Source of the DNA: JAHDDY01 sp964549375 | Lineage (GTDB): Bacteria > Pseudomonadota > Alphaproteobacteria > Rhodobacterales > Rhodobacteraceae | Assembly: GCA_964549375.1 (NCBI GenBank) | Contig: CAZJWF010000072.1 | Span: forward strand, 1 to 16,474 | Direction of reading: 5' to 3' | Length of the DNA: 16,474 bases | In this document: piece by piece, positions 1 through 6,609 of the stretch | Layout: each line of letters starts with the position of its first letter | Position numbering within the stretch: position 1 is the first letter of the stretch | Notes under the pieces: generated by a model | The model's input: the letters and a program-made list of their open reading frames with translations, nothing else | What the model was told of the DNA's origin: nothing | The model's database searches: none | Program-made: the position numbers and the translations under genes

Positions 1-177
1 AACAATACCCGCCCATCGGGAACACGCGATGCCGACAAGGATATTCCGGCAGACAGGGTTGCTTTGGCCGCAAGCAAATCCTCCCTTGGACTTGCCCTGC
101 GATGGTCGGCTCTGTATCGTTCGCGCATCCATCGAGCAAAAACGAAACAAAGCTCTAACGAGCGGAGCGAGGATCAG
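1..177. other. Unresolved lead-in before mltA
   Basis: No gene can be assigned here. All three forward frames stay open for at least 155 bases: one ends at a TAA at 156-158, one at a TAG at 182-184 that overlaps the mltA start, and the mltA frame itself is open to the left edge. In many alphaproteobacteria a Tim44-like protein gene precedes mltA, but none of the three translations shows the tryptophan-rich end typical of that family. The stretch may hold the end of an unrecognised gene, or only a leader and promoter. Confidence 0.3.
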
Positions 178-1686
178 ATGTTAGCACTGCGTCGCAAAAT
201 GCCGCAGCGCGCGCGGGGCAACGCGCTTACGTCACTATTCATCGGATGTACGGCATTGATGCTGTCCGCCTGCGCCGGGAACAAGGTCAATGCGCCGCCC
301 CTGCCAAACACTCCCCCCGTGGCTCAAGGTCAGGTCCGCCCTGATACGGCGCCGGTCAAAACTCCGACAGCGCCAACGGTCCCGCGTCCGTCACCCGTAG
401 CGCAGCAACCTCCACCCGTGCCACCGCACGGTCATCCATTCCAAACGCTACAAAATGAACCGCTGGCCAATTTATTACCGCAACCGAGCGATCAGGCCCC
501 GGTTCGGCCAGAGGCTTCGAATCCATTTGGACCATCGCAACCGGCTGTCCAATTTCCGCCATCGCAACCGACAACGCCTTATACGCCCACACCGCAGGTC
601 ACACCTTACGCGCCGCCACCTGATCTTTCGGCGCAACCGCCGGTTAAACGTTTTCGCTTTGAATCGATCCCTGGTTGGGCGAATGGCGATCATAGTCCTG
701 TTCTCGTCACCCTGCGCTCAGCCTGTGAAAAGATTACTGACCGGGCAGTTGACGAAGGGATTGGCGGAGCCGTCTTTAACGGTGAGCCAGTCTTTGGACG
801 CGGCGGCGATTGGCGGCCCATCTGCGATGATGCCCGCCGCACATCGGATGATCAGGCGCGTTCGTTCTTTGAACGTTGGTTTGAGCCAGTCTCGATCAAT
901 GGCGCAGGCGAGGCTCAGGCCGCACTTTACACCGCCTATTTTGAGCCGGAGTTGCGCGGGTCGCGCACGCGTGGGGGACCGTATCAATTTCCGATCTATC
1001 GTAAGCCCCCAGAATTGCAGCGGGGCGTCCCATTTTTTGAGCGCGCGCAGATTCAACAAGGAGCGCTCGCCGGTCGCGGGTTAGAGCTGTTTTGGATCGA
1101 CGATCCGGTCGAAACCTTTTTCCTCGAGATTCAGGGGTCAGGTCGCGTGCGTCTGCCTGATGGACAGGTTGCGCGCGTCGGTTATGGCGGAAAGAACGGT
1201 CACTCGTATAAAGCCATCGGCAAAACATTGGTTGAATGGGGTGCGTTGCCTCTGGAGCAGGTGAGCCTGCAATCCATCAAGGCGTGGATTCGCGCGAACC
1301 CGTGGCGCCGCGACGAGCTGTTGGCGACCAATCCGTCGTATGTCTTCTTTATAGAACGGCCTGAACTGGCGGCTGATCCGTCCTTGGGACCGATTGGTAC
1401 ATTTGGTACGCCGTTGCCAGCGATGCGCTCAATCGCTGTTGACCGCCAATCCTATGCGCTGGGTATCCCGTTTTGGATTGATTTTAACTCTCCGGTGGGA
1501 CCAATGCAGCGTCTTGTGTTGGGCCTTGATACCGGTGGAGCCATCAAAGGGCCGCGCCGCGCCGATTTCTTTTTTGGCTCCGGGATCGGACCGGAACAAG
1601 CGGCGGGCGAAACACGCGAACGCGGGCGCCTGATTGCGTTGGCCCCAACTGCGGCGCTGAGACGGGTGTTTCGGGCGGGGTCGTGA
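178..1686 (+). CDS. mltA: Membrane-bound lytic murein transglycosylase A (MltA), lipoprotein
   Basis: Predicted to cleave the glycan strands of peptidoglycan, forming 1,6-anhydro-muramyl ends, while anchored by lipid in the envelope. From the ATG at 178 (503 residues) there is a lipoprotein signal with a lipobox LSAC, lipidated Cys at residue 32. A proline-rich, low-complexity linker follows to about residue 165, then the MltA domain (from about 181, including the YTAYFEPEL stretch) and a C-terminal 3D domain (about 414-495). The family's catalytic Asp matches D463 in RADFFFGSG. The frame is open further upstream to a TTG at 64, but the signal peptide and a GAGCGAGG ribosome site favour 178. 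The linker is longer than in enterobacterial MltA and may reach across the periplasm. The gene overlaps the next by 4 bases, so the two are probably co-translated. Confidence 0.95.
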   Translation: MLALRRKMPQRARGNALTSLFIGCTALMLSACAGNKVNAPPLPNTPPVAQGQVRPDTAPVKTPTAPTVPRPSPVAQQPPPVPPHGHPFQTLQNEPLANLLPQPSDQAPVRPEASNPFGPSQPAVQFPPSQPTTPYTPTPQVTPYAPPPDLSAQPPVKRFRFESIPGWANGDHSPVLVTLRSACEKITDRAVDEGIGGAVFNGEPVFGRGGDWRPICDDARRTSDDQARSFFERWFEPVSINGAGEAQAALYTAYFEPELRGSRTRGGPYQFPIYRKPPELQRGVPFFERAQIQQGALAGRGLELFWIDDPVETFFLEIQGSGRVRLPDGQVARVGYGGKNGHSYKAIGKTLVEWGALPLEQVSLQSIKAWIRANPWRRDELLATNPSYVFFIERPELAADPSLGPIGTFGTPLPAMRSIAVDRQSYALGIPFWIDFNSPVGPMQRLVLGLDTGGAIKGPRRADFFFGSGIGPEQAAGETRERGRLIALAPTAALRRVFRAGS

Positions 1687-2309
1687 GCTCACCACGACCC
1701 CCGAAACTGGACAAGGAAGATCGTCGTCCGCGCCTCAGCAGTGCGGAGGAGTTGACTCAGTGGCAGTCGGCTACTCGTGACACGACGCCGATCCAACTAA
1801 ACACGGCCCCATCGACAAAGCCGCGAACGAAGATCAAACCACCGCTCGGCCCTCAATACGGCGGGTTCGAGACAGAGCTTGGACGGCCCGCGCCATCGGT
1901 TCCCGCGCGGCGGTTCTACCCTGACGCCGCCGGGATTGATCCCCTGACCGAAAGTACACCGGGTCTGGATCGCAAGACGGCAAAAGCCCTGAAGAAAGGT
2001 GAGCGTACACCCGAAGCGCGTGTGGACCTGCACGGCATGACCCTCGAACGCGCACATGCTGCGTTGACGCGCTTTATCCTATCCGAGCAAGCCAGAGGCA
2101 CACGCTGCGTTCTGGTGATTACTGGAAAAGGCGGCGATTATCGCGGACGGGCCATCGGATACGGCGATGGGCGCGGCGCGCTAAAGCGGGATGTCCCGCG
2201 TTGGCTGCGCGAACCGACATTGGCTGGTGTCGTGGTGGGTGTATATCAGGCGCATCGGCGGCATGGCGGCGAGGGCGCGCTTTATGTTTATCTCAGACGT
2301 TCCAGATGA
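1683..2309 (+). CDS. Smr-domain protein
   Basis: A 208-residue cytoplasmic protein whose C-terminal half is an Smr (small MutS-related) domain, a fold linked to nicking or binding of DNA or RNA. The two family signatures are intact: DLHG at residues 115-118 and TGKG at 147-150. The N-terminal 100 residues are polar, proline-rich and probably disordered, as is common in short proteobacterial Smr proteins. The start is a GTG inside GTGA, where the gene overlaps the mltA stop codon, indicating translational coupling. The mltA-smr order is common in alphaproteobacteria. The biological role of such stand-alone Smr proteins is not settled; ribosome rescue or RNA cleavage are possibilities from family knowledge, not from this sequence. 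Confidence 0.92.
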   Translation: MSSPRPPKLDKEDRRPRLSSAEELTQWQSATRDTTPIQLNTAPSTKPRTKIKPPLGPQYGGFETELGRPAPSVPARRFYPDAAGIDPLTESTPGLDRKTAKALKKGERTPEARVDLHGMTLERAHAALTRFILSEQARGTRCVLVITGKGGDYRGRAIGYGDGRGALKRDVPRWLREPTLAGVVVGVYQAHRRHGGEGALYVYLRRSR

Positions 2310-2360
2310 TGCCGTGCGACATCATCACGTCTGACCGTATTGGAGACATCTGAGTTGGAA

Positions 2361-3692
2361 ATGGCACCGTCCGTCTATCGGAGGTTTTTGCCGCGCAGCC
2401 TGTTTGGCCGTGCCGTGATGATCCTGATTGTGCCCATCGCAATTCTACAAGCCATTGTCGCGCTCGTCTTTATCGAGCGTCACTGGAACGGCGTGACACG
2501 GCAACTGGCAACGGAGTTCGCAGCGGAGATCAACTTCGTCGCATCAATGGTGGAGCAGGAAACCGACCCCCTGAAACGCGAAGCATTGTTGGCCCAAGCG
2601 GGCGAGACGCTGGGCTTTCCGATTTGGATTGAACCGGACGGCGTTCTTGCCCCCGGTATCCGCCGACCCGCCTATGGCATTATCCCGCGCGTTCTGACTG
2701 AGACCTTACAAGAAAATATTCAGCGGCCTTTGCGGGTTGATACCATCGCACTGGACAAGCTGGTCGATTTGCAAATGCAGCTTAAAACCGGCGTCCTTCA
2801 TGCGACCCCGCGCGAAAACCGCATGATTGCGACTAAGCCGCATCTTTTGCTGGTGTGGATGGTCTCTGCGGCTGTGGTGCTGTTGGTCGTCGCTGTGATC
2901 TTTTTGCGAAATCAAGTGCGCCCGATCCGGCAACTGGCGGATGCCGCCGAAGCATTTGGGAAAGGGCAGCCAGCGCCACCATTCAAGCCACGCGGGGCAG
3001 AGGAGATTCGCCGCGCATCCAGTGCGTTTCACCAGATGCGGGGGCGGATTGAACGCCAGATCAGCCAGCGGACAATGATGCTGTCTGGGGTGAGCCATGA
3101 TCTGCGGACGCCGCTGACCCGGATGCGATTGGCGCTTGAAATGGCAGGCGATGACCCGGAGGCCGAAGCCCTAAAATCCGACGTCGATGAGATGGAACGG
3201 ATGGTTGATGGTTTTCTCGCCTTTGCACGCGGCGAAGAGGGCGAACAGACTTCGGAAGTCGACCTGCTCGATGTCGTCGATTCAATTGTGGAGACCGAAC
3301 AGGCGATGGGCCACAATATTCGCCTTTGTACGGTTTTGATCGACTCGGACTTTCAGGCGTTTCTACGGCCGGATGCGATCCGTCGGTGCATTCAGAACTT
3401 GGTCGGTAATGCTTTGAAATACGGCACGATTGTCGAAGTGACTGTCGAGGCTTTTGAAAACCGCATGACGGTAACGGTCGAGGATGACGGACCAGGCATC
3501 CCCGAAGAGAAGCGTATAGAAGCGTTCAAGCCGTTTCAGCGCCTCGACCCGTCCCGCAATATGGACTCCGGTGGCGGGTCCGGTCTGGGTCTGAGCATTG
3601 CCCTTGATGTAGCGCGGGCGCATGGCGGAGATATTGTGCTGGGCCGTGCTGGTTTGGGCGGATTGAAGGCGAGCCTCATCCTGCCGCGGTGA
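2361..3692 (+). CDS. EnvZ-like sensor histidine kinase
   Basis: An inner-membrane two-component kinase of about 443 residues. Seen in order: TM helix 1 at about 18-38, a periplasmic loop of about 120 residues, TM helix 2 at about 162-182, a HAMP linker, the H-box SHDLRTPLTR with phospho-acceptor H246, the N-box with N350, the G1 box DDGPG near 375-379, and the G2 box GGGSGLGLS at 404-412. The H-box and the LFGRAVMILIVPI membrane start resemble EnvZ-type osmosensors of alphaproteobacteria. Three starts are possible: TTG 2340, TTG 2355 (with a GGAG 9 bases upstream) and ATG 2361; I give the ATG, with little to separate it from TTG 2355. No response regulator lies next to it, so its partner (OmpR-like expected) must be elsewhere. 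It sits 51 bases after smr and may be read from the same transcript. Confidence 0.9.
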   Translation: MAPSVYRRFLPRSLFGRAVMILIVPIAILQAIVALVFIERHWNGVTRQLATEFAAEINFVASMVEQETDPLKREALLAQAGETLGFPIWIEPDGVLAPGIRRPAYGIIPRVLTETLQENIQRPLRVDTIALDKLVDLQMQLKTGVLHATPRENRMIATKPHLLLVWMVSAAVVLLVVAVIFLRNQVRPIRQLADAAEAFGKGQPAPPFKPRGAEEIRRASSAFHQMRGRIERQISQRTMMLSGVSHDLRTPLTRMRLALEMAGDDPEAEALKSDVDEMERMVDGFLAFARGEEGEQTSEVDLLDVVDSIVETEQAMGHNIRLCTVLIDSDFQAFLRPDAIRRCIQNLVGNALKYGTIVEVTVEAFENRMTVTVEDDGPGIPEEKRIEAFKPFQRLDPSRNMDSGGGSGLGLSIALDVARAHGGDIVLGRAGLGGLKASLILPR

Positions 3693-3871
3693 ATTTTATC
3701 AATTTTCTGGCCCTCGTTCCCGCTGCAAGATCCCAAAGTTGTTAATTTCACTTACGTCGAACGTCCCAGAGTGGCGCATGGTTTGCTCTGCTTACAACAG
3801 AAGCGTTCATCTGGAATTAAGCGGCGAGGGGCAAAGTGAATTCGGGGACTTTTGTTAATTTAAGGACGGCC
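3693..3871 (+). other. Intergenic spacer after the kinase gene
   Basis: AT-rich relative to its surroundings and carries no recognisable RNA gene or strong terminator hairpin. It probably holds the promoter of the small membrane protein that follows, but I cannot point to a convincing -35/-10 pair. A GTG at 3836 with a GAGGGG upstream is an alternative start that would add 12 residues to that protein. Confidence 0.3.
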
Positions 3872-4228
3872 ATGACCGCGCGCGCGCAAATGTATGAACG
3901 GCTCGCGGAATCCGCGCGGGCTAATCCTGCACAGGCCCGCGCTGGATATTTGATTGCCGGTTCCTTCGTGATCTTGGGTATCTTCGATACGATATCGACC
4001 AATTGGGCGCTGGATGTTGGTGGCTATGAAGTCAACGGCTTCATGCGGTTTTTGCAGGAAAAACTTGGTGCCTTGTGGTTCGTGCCCAAGATCATGTTGC
4101 AGGCGCTCGTCGCAACGATGATTGTGTGGTCCCCCAACAAGCCCACGATAATTATCATGGCGCTGACATGCTGTTGGACAGCCAGTGTCGTCATTTCGAA
4201 CTTCATCATCGCGAGTATATTGTCTTGA
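3872..4228 (+). CDS. Small integral membrane protein, DUF5658-like
   Basis: A 118-residue protein with three hydrophobic helices (about 26-47, 69-86 and 91-116). Helix 1 contains FDTISTNWAL, followed by a G-x-x-E-x-N pattern (E53, N55) and then a lysine at the start of helix 2 (K73). This D...T / E.N layout resembles DUF5658, a family of small membrane proteins of unknown function; the assignment is from memory of the pattern. The ATG at 3872 has AAGGA 5 bases upstream and is preferred; the GTG at 3836 is the alternative. The neighbours give no functional hint: it lies between an orphan kinase and a PanC homologue. Confidence 0.7.
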   Translation: MTARAQMYERLAESARANPAQARAGYLIAGSFVILGIFDTISTNWALDVGGYEVNGFMRFLQEKLGALWFVPKIMLQALVATMIVWSPNKPTIIIMALTCCWTASVVISNFIIASILS

Positions 4229-4302
4229 TTCAATCTAATGTAGAAACTGCTAGGGAAGGCTAAACTCCCGTAGTCTTCATTTCGGAAGCCTGCTATCTAA
4301 AT

Positions 4303-4319
4303 TGTACCAAATTAGTACA
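4303..4319. promoter_or_regulatory. Operator-like imperfect palindrome before panC
   Basis: TGTACCAAATTAGTACA is a 17-base near-palindrome: perfect 5-base arms TGTAC/GTACA, with 14 of 16 arm positions paired overall. It ends 12 bases before the preferred panC ATG, where a bound repressor would block transcription or initiation. The regulator is unknown, and a chance occurrence is possible. Confidence 0.35.
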
Positions 4320-4331
4320 GTAGTAGGCGTG

Positions 4332-5129
4332 ATGCAGTTCTCTTCAGCCCAGATTGTCCGGGATACCGACCAGCTTCGACGAATTGTCCGGGGCTGGCGC
4401 GGTGCCGGATCGACGATTGCCGTTGTTCCCTTCAATCAACCCCGTCATGACGGGCACAGAAGCCTAATCGACGCGGCTAAGCAGCACGCAACGCGGACCA
4501 TCATCTGCGTGCGAGCCGGTCTTGATTTGACTCAACCAACAGTCATCAACTCGGACGCAAGCGACTTGATCTTCGCGCCTGAAGAACCGACCGGATCGAC
4601 CCGCGTGCAGGGCGAGGACGATCAATTAGAGGATCAGGCCGCGCTCGATGGACGTTTGACATTCGTCGCGCGCCTGCTGAATCAGGTTCAGCCTGACATC
4701 GCGGTCTTTGGCGAGAAAGACTGGCAACAATTGGTTGCCGTGCGCCGAATGGCGCGTGATCTCGCCCTGCCCGTCGGGATCGTGTCCTCGGCCACTGTGC
4801 GAGAGGATGATGGGCTGGCGCTGTCTTTGCGGACATCTGAGTTAACACCTGAACAACGGGTCGTCGCACCTACTTTATTCAAAGTAATGACCGCTACAGC
4901 AGCGCTGATTGCGGATGGAGAACCCGTCGAGCAAGTCGTGGCAGCCTCTCGCCGGTTCCTCAGCAAGTCAGGATTTGATCGGGTTCATTATCTGACCGCC
5001 CGTCGCGCATACGATCTGGCCCCAATCTCCATCATTAACGCCAAGAAACCTGGACGTTTACTTGGCTGCGTGCAGCTAGGGCGCGTGCGATTAATCGATA
5101 ATGTGCCCATCGCGCGAACACCGAAATAA
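4332..5129 (+). CDS. panC: Diverged pantothenate synthetase (PanC) homologue
   Basis: PanC joins pantoate and beta-alanine through a pantoyl-adenylate, the last step to vitamin B5. This 265-residue homologue keeps the nucleotidyl-transferase HxGH motif (H39-D-G-H42), FGEKDWQQL (K129, D130, Q133), the VREDDGLAL stretch and a shortened SSRN equivalent (S165, R167). The PTMG that normally precedes HxGH is PFNQ, the FVNPxQF pantoate-binding segment is CVRAGLDL without its glutamine, and the following loop to IFAP is roughly 15-20 residues shorter than usual. The start at ATG 4332 matches the family's N-terminus; a TTG at 4302 is in frame but lies in the palindrome. panB is not adjacent. Whether it still makes pantothenate, uses another acid, or is a weakly constrained copy cannot be told here. 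Confidence 0.78.
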   Translation: MQFSSAQIVRDTDQLRRIVRGWRGAGSTIAVVPFNQPRHDGHRSLIDAAKQHATRTIICVRAGLDLTQPTVINSDASDLIFAPEEPTGSTRVQGEDDQLEDQAALDGRLTFVARLLNQVQPDIAVFGEKDWQQLVAVRRMARDLALPVGIVSSATVREDDGLALSLRTSELTPEQRVVAPTLFKVMTATAALIADGEPVEQVVAASRRFLSKSGFDRVHYLTARRAYDLAPISIINAKKPGRLLGCVQLGRVRLIDNVPIARTPK

Positions 5130-5225
5130 AACTGCACAAATCCCGCAAAATTCGGTGGCTGTCGATTTACTTCCTACCCCGTCATTGCTAGACGCTGGCG
5201 GATTAGACAGGTGGGGGGACGCACC

Positions 5226-6191
5226 ATGAAGCCGAATGCTGACATTAAGCTGATTTCGGGGAACGCAAACCTGCCGCTGGCCGAGGTGATCAGCAACAAG
5301 CTGTTCAGGCCATTGACCAAGGCGCGTGTTGAGCGTTTTGCCGACGATGAAATCTGGGTCGAAATTCAGGAAAATATGCGCGGCGAGGATGTCTTTATCA
5401 TCCAATCCACGTCAAAGCCTGCTAACGACAATCTGATGGAGCTGTTGGTCATTACTGACGCTCTGCGCCGGGCGTCGGCGGGGCGGATCACCGCCGTTAT
5501 TCCCTACTTCGGCTATGCCAGACAGGATCGGAAACCCGCACCGCGCACGCCGATTACCGCGAAGCTAGTCTCGAATCTGATTACCGAAGCCGGTGCCGAA
5601 CGGGTTTTGACTGTTGATCTACATGCTGGTCAGATTCAGGGCTTTTTCGATATTCCCACCGACAACCTCTATGCCGTGCCGGTCTTTGCCCGTCATACGC
5701 TCGATATGTTCAACGGCGATGACAGTTTGATGGTGGTCTCTCCCGATGTTGGCGGCTTGGTGCGGGCGCGAACCTTTGCCAAGTCGATTGATGCCGACCT
5801 TGCCGTGATCGACAAGCGCCGCGAACGTGCTGGTGTTGTTGATCAGATGCAGGTTCTCGGTGATGTCGAAGGCCGGACATGCATCTTGTTCGACGACATC
5901 GTCGATTCAGCAGGGACATTGTGTAAGGCCGCAGAAGCGCTGAAAGAAAAAGGGGCGAAAGACGTACATGCGATGTGTACGCACGGCGTCCTATCGAACT
6001 CCGCGCTAGACCGGATTGCGGCATCTGAGCTGAAAACGGTCTCCGTCACAGATTCCATCGACCAGAGCCAACGCCCCGCCTCTGACAAATTGCGGGTTTG
6101 TACGATTGGACCGATGCTCGCCGAGGCAATTGGGTCGATCACCCGGCACGACTCGGTTTCCCGTCTGTTCCATGACGCGCCCACCAGCTAA
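5226..6191 (+). CDS. prs: Ribose-phosphate pyrophosphokinase (PRPP synthetase)
   Basis: Transfers pyrophosphate from ATP to ribose 5-phosphate, giving PRPP for nucleotide, histidine, tryptophan and NAD synthesis in the cytosol. The 321-residue protein is complete and close to the normal class I length of about 310-320. Visible motifs: DDEIWVEIQENMRG (about 40-53), the ATP-site RQDRK (99-103), DLHAGQIQGFF (131-141), DKRR (197-200) and the PRPP-binding loop DDIVDSAGTL (223-232). The ATG at 5226 is preferred over the GTG at 5211, since AGGTGGGG just upstream serves as ribosome site. It is separated from panC by 96 bases with no clear terminator and is followed by the bL31 gene. Confidence 0.97.
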   Translation: MKPNADIKLISGNANLPLAEVISNKLFRPLTKARVERFADDEIWVEIQENMRGEDVFIIQSTSKPANDNLMELLVITDALRRASAGRITAVIPYFGYARQDRKPAPRTPITAKLVSNLITEAGAERVLTVDLHAGQIQGFFDIPTDNLYAVPVFARHTLDMFNGDDSLMVVSPDVGGLVRARTFAKSIDADLAVIDKRRERAGVVDQMQVLGDVEGRTCILFDDIVDSAGTLCKAAEALKEKGAKDVHAMCTHGVLSNSALDRIAASELKTVSVTDSIDQSQRPASDKLRVCTIGPMLAEAIGSITRHDSVSRLFHDAPTS

Positions 6192-6282
6192 CATCAGTAT
6201 CGATAGATCAGAGGGTTGGGCGCCGTGACAACCTGCGAATCCTTGCCATCGCGGGCCGACACCGTTATAGCAGCCTCGATAA

Positions 6283-6313
6283 GCGCGCCGGTCCTGCTGG
6301 CGCGCGATTGTTT
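6283..6313 (+). terminator. GC-rich hairpin with T-run before rpmE
   Basis: A perfect 7-base stem GCGCGCC (6283-6289) / GGCGCGC (6299-6305) with a 9-base loop is followed by GATTGTTTT. It looks like an intrinsic terminator, or an attenuator in the rpmE leader. Only 31 bases separate it from the rpmE ATG, too few for a full promoter, so rpmE transcripts probably pass through it. Confidence 0.5.
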
Positions 6314-6344
6314 TATGGCACTTCGCCCCGCGAAAGACGGAACG

Positions 6345-6566
6345 ATGAAAAAAGACACGCATCCCGAATACCACATGATCAATGTCAAAATGACCGATGG
6401 AACGGTTGTTCAGATGCGCTCGACTTGGGGCGAAGAGGGTCAAGAAATGGCGCTCGACGTTGATCCGTCTACCCACCCAGCTTGGACTGGTGGGCATCAG
6501 CGTCTGATGGATACCGGCGGACGTGTTTCGAAATTTAAAGAGAAATTCAAAGGCTTTGGCTTTTAA
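6345..6566 (+). CDS. rpmE: 50S ribosomal protein bL31
   Basis: A 73-residue protein of the large ribosomal subunit. The sequence starts MKKDTHPEYH and contains MRSTWG, DVDPSTHPAWTGG and a basic end SKFKEKFKGFGF, the standard alphaproteobacterial bL31 pattern. It lacks all four cysteines of the zinc-binding form, so it is the zinc-independent type, which is normal in this class. The frame runs upstream to 6216, but the ATG at 6345 gives the family's N-terminus and the upstream part looks like leader. mipZ begins 43 bases after its stop, so the two may share a transcript. Confidence 0.96.
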   Translation: MKKDTHPEYHMINVKMTDGTVVQMRSTWGEEGQEMALDVDPSTHPAWTGGHQRLMDTGGRVSKFKEKFKGFGF

Positions 6567-6585
6567 TTTCAGCGTTGGCGAAGGC

Positions 6586-6601
6586 GTTAACTTTCGTTAA
6601 C
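6586..6601. promoter_or_regulatory. Tandem GTTAAC repeat just before mipZ
   Basis: GTTAACTTTCGTTAAC: two copies of the self-complementary hexamer GTTAAC with a 10-base period, ending 8 bases before the mipZ ATG. TTAAC is the half-site of the cell-cycle regulator CtrA, whose full site is TTAA-N7-TTAA (11-base period), so this spacing is one base short. No Shine-Dalgarno is present in the 20 bases before the ATG. Confidence 0.4.
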
Positions 6602-6609
6602 GTCTCCCC

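Noticed and set aside
64..177. Earlier TTG start for MltA
   Set aside because: It would bury the lipoprotein signal 38 residues inside the protein and has no matching family N-terminus.
4229..4301. Terminator between the small membrane protein and panC
   Set aside because: The CTAGGGA / TCCCGTAG pairing needs a bulge and has no T-run.
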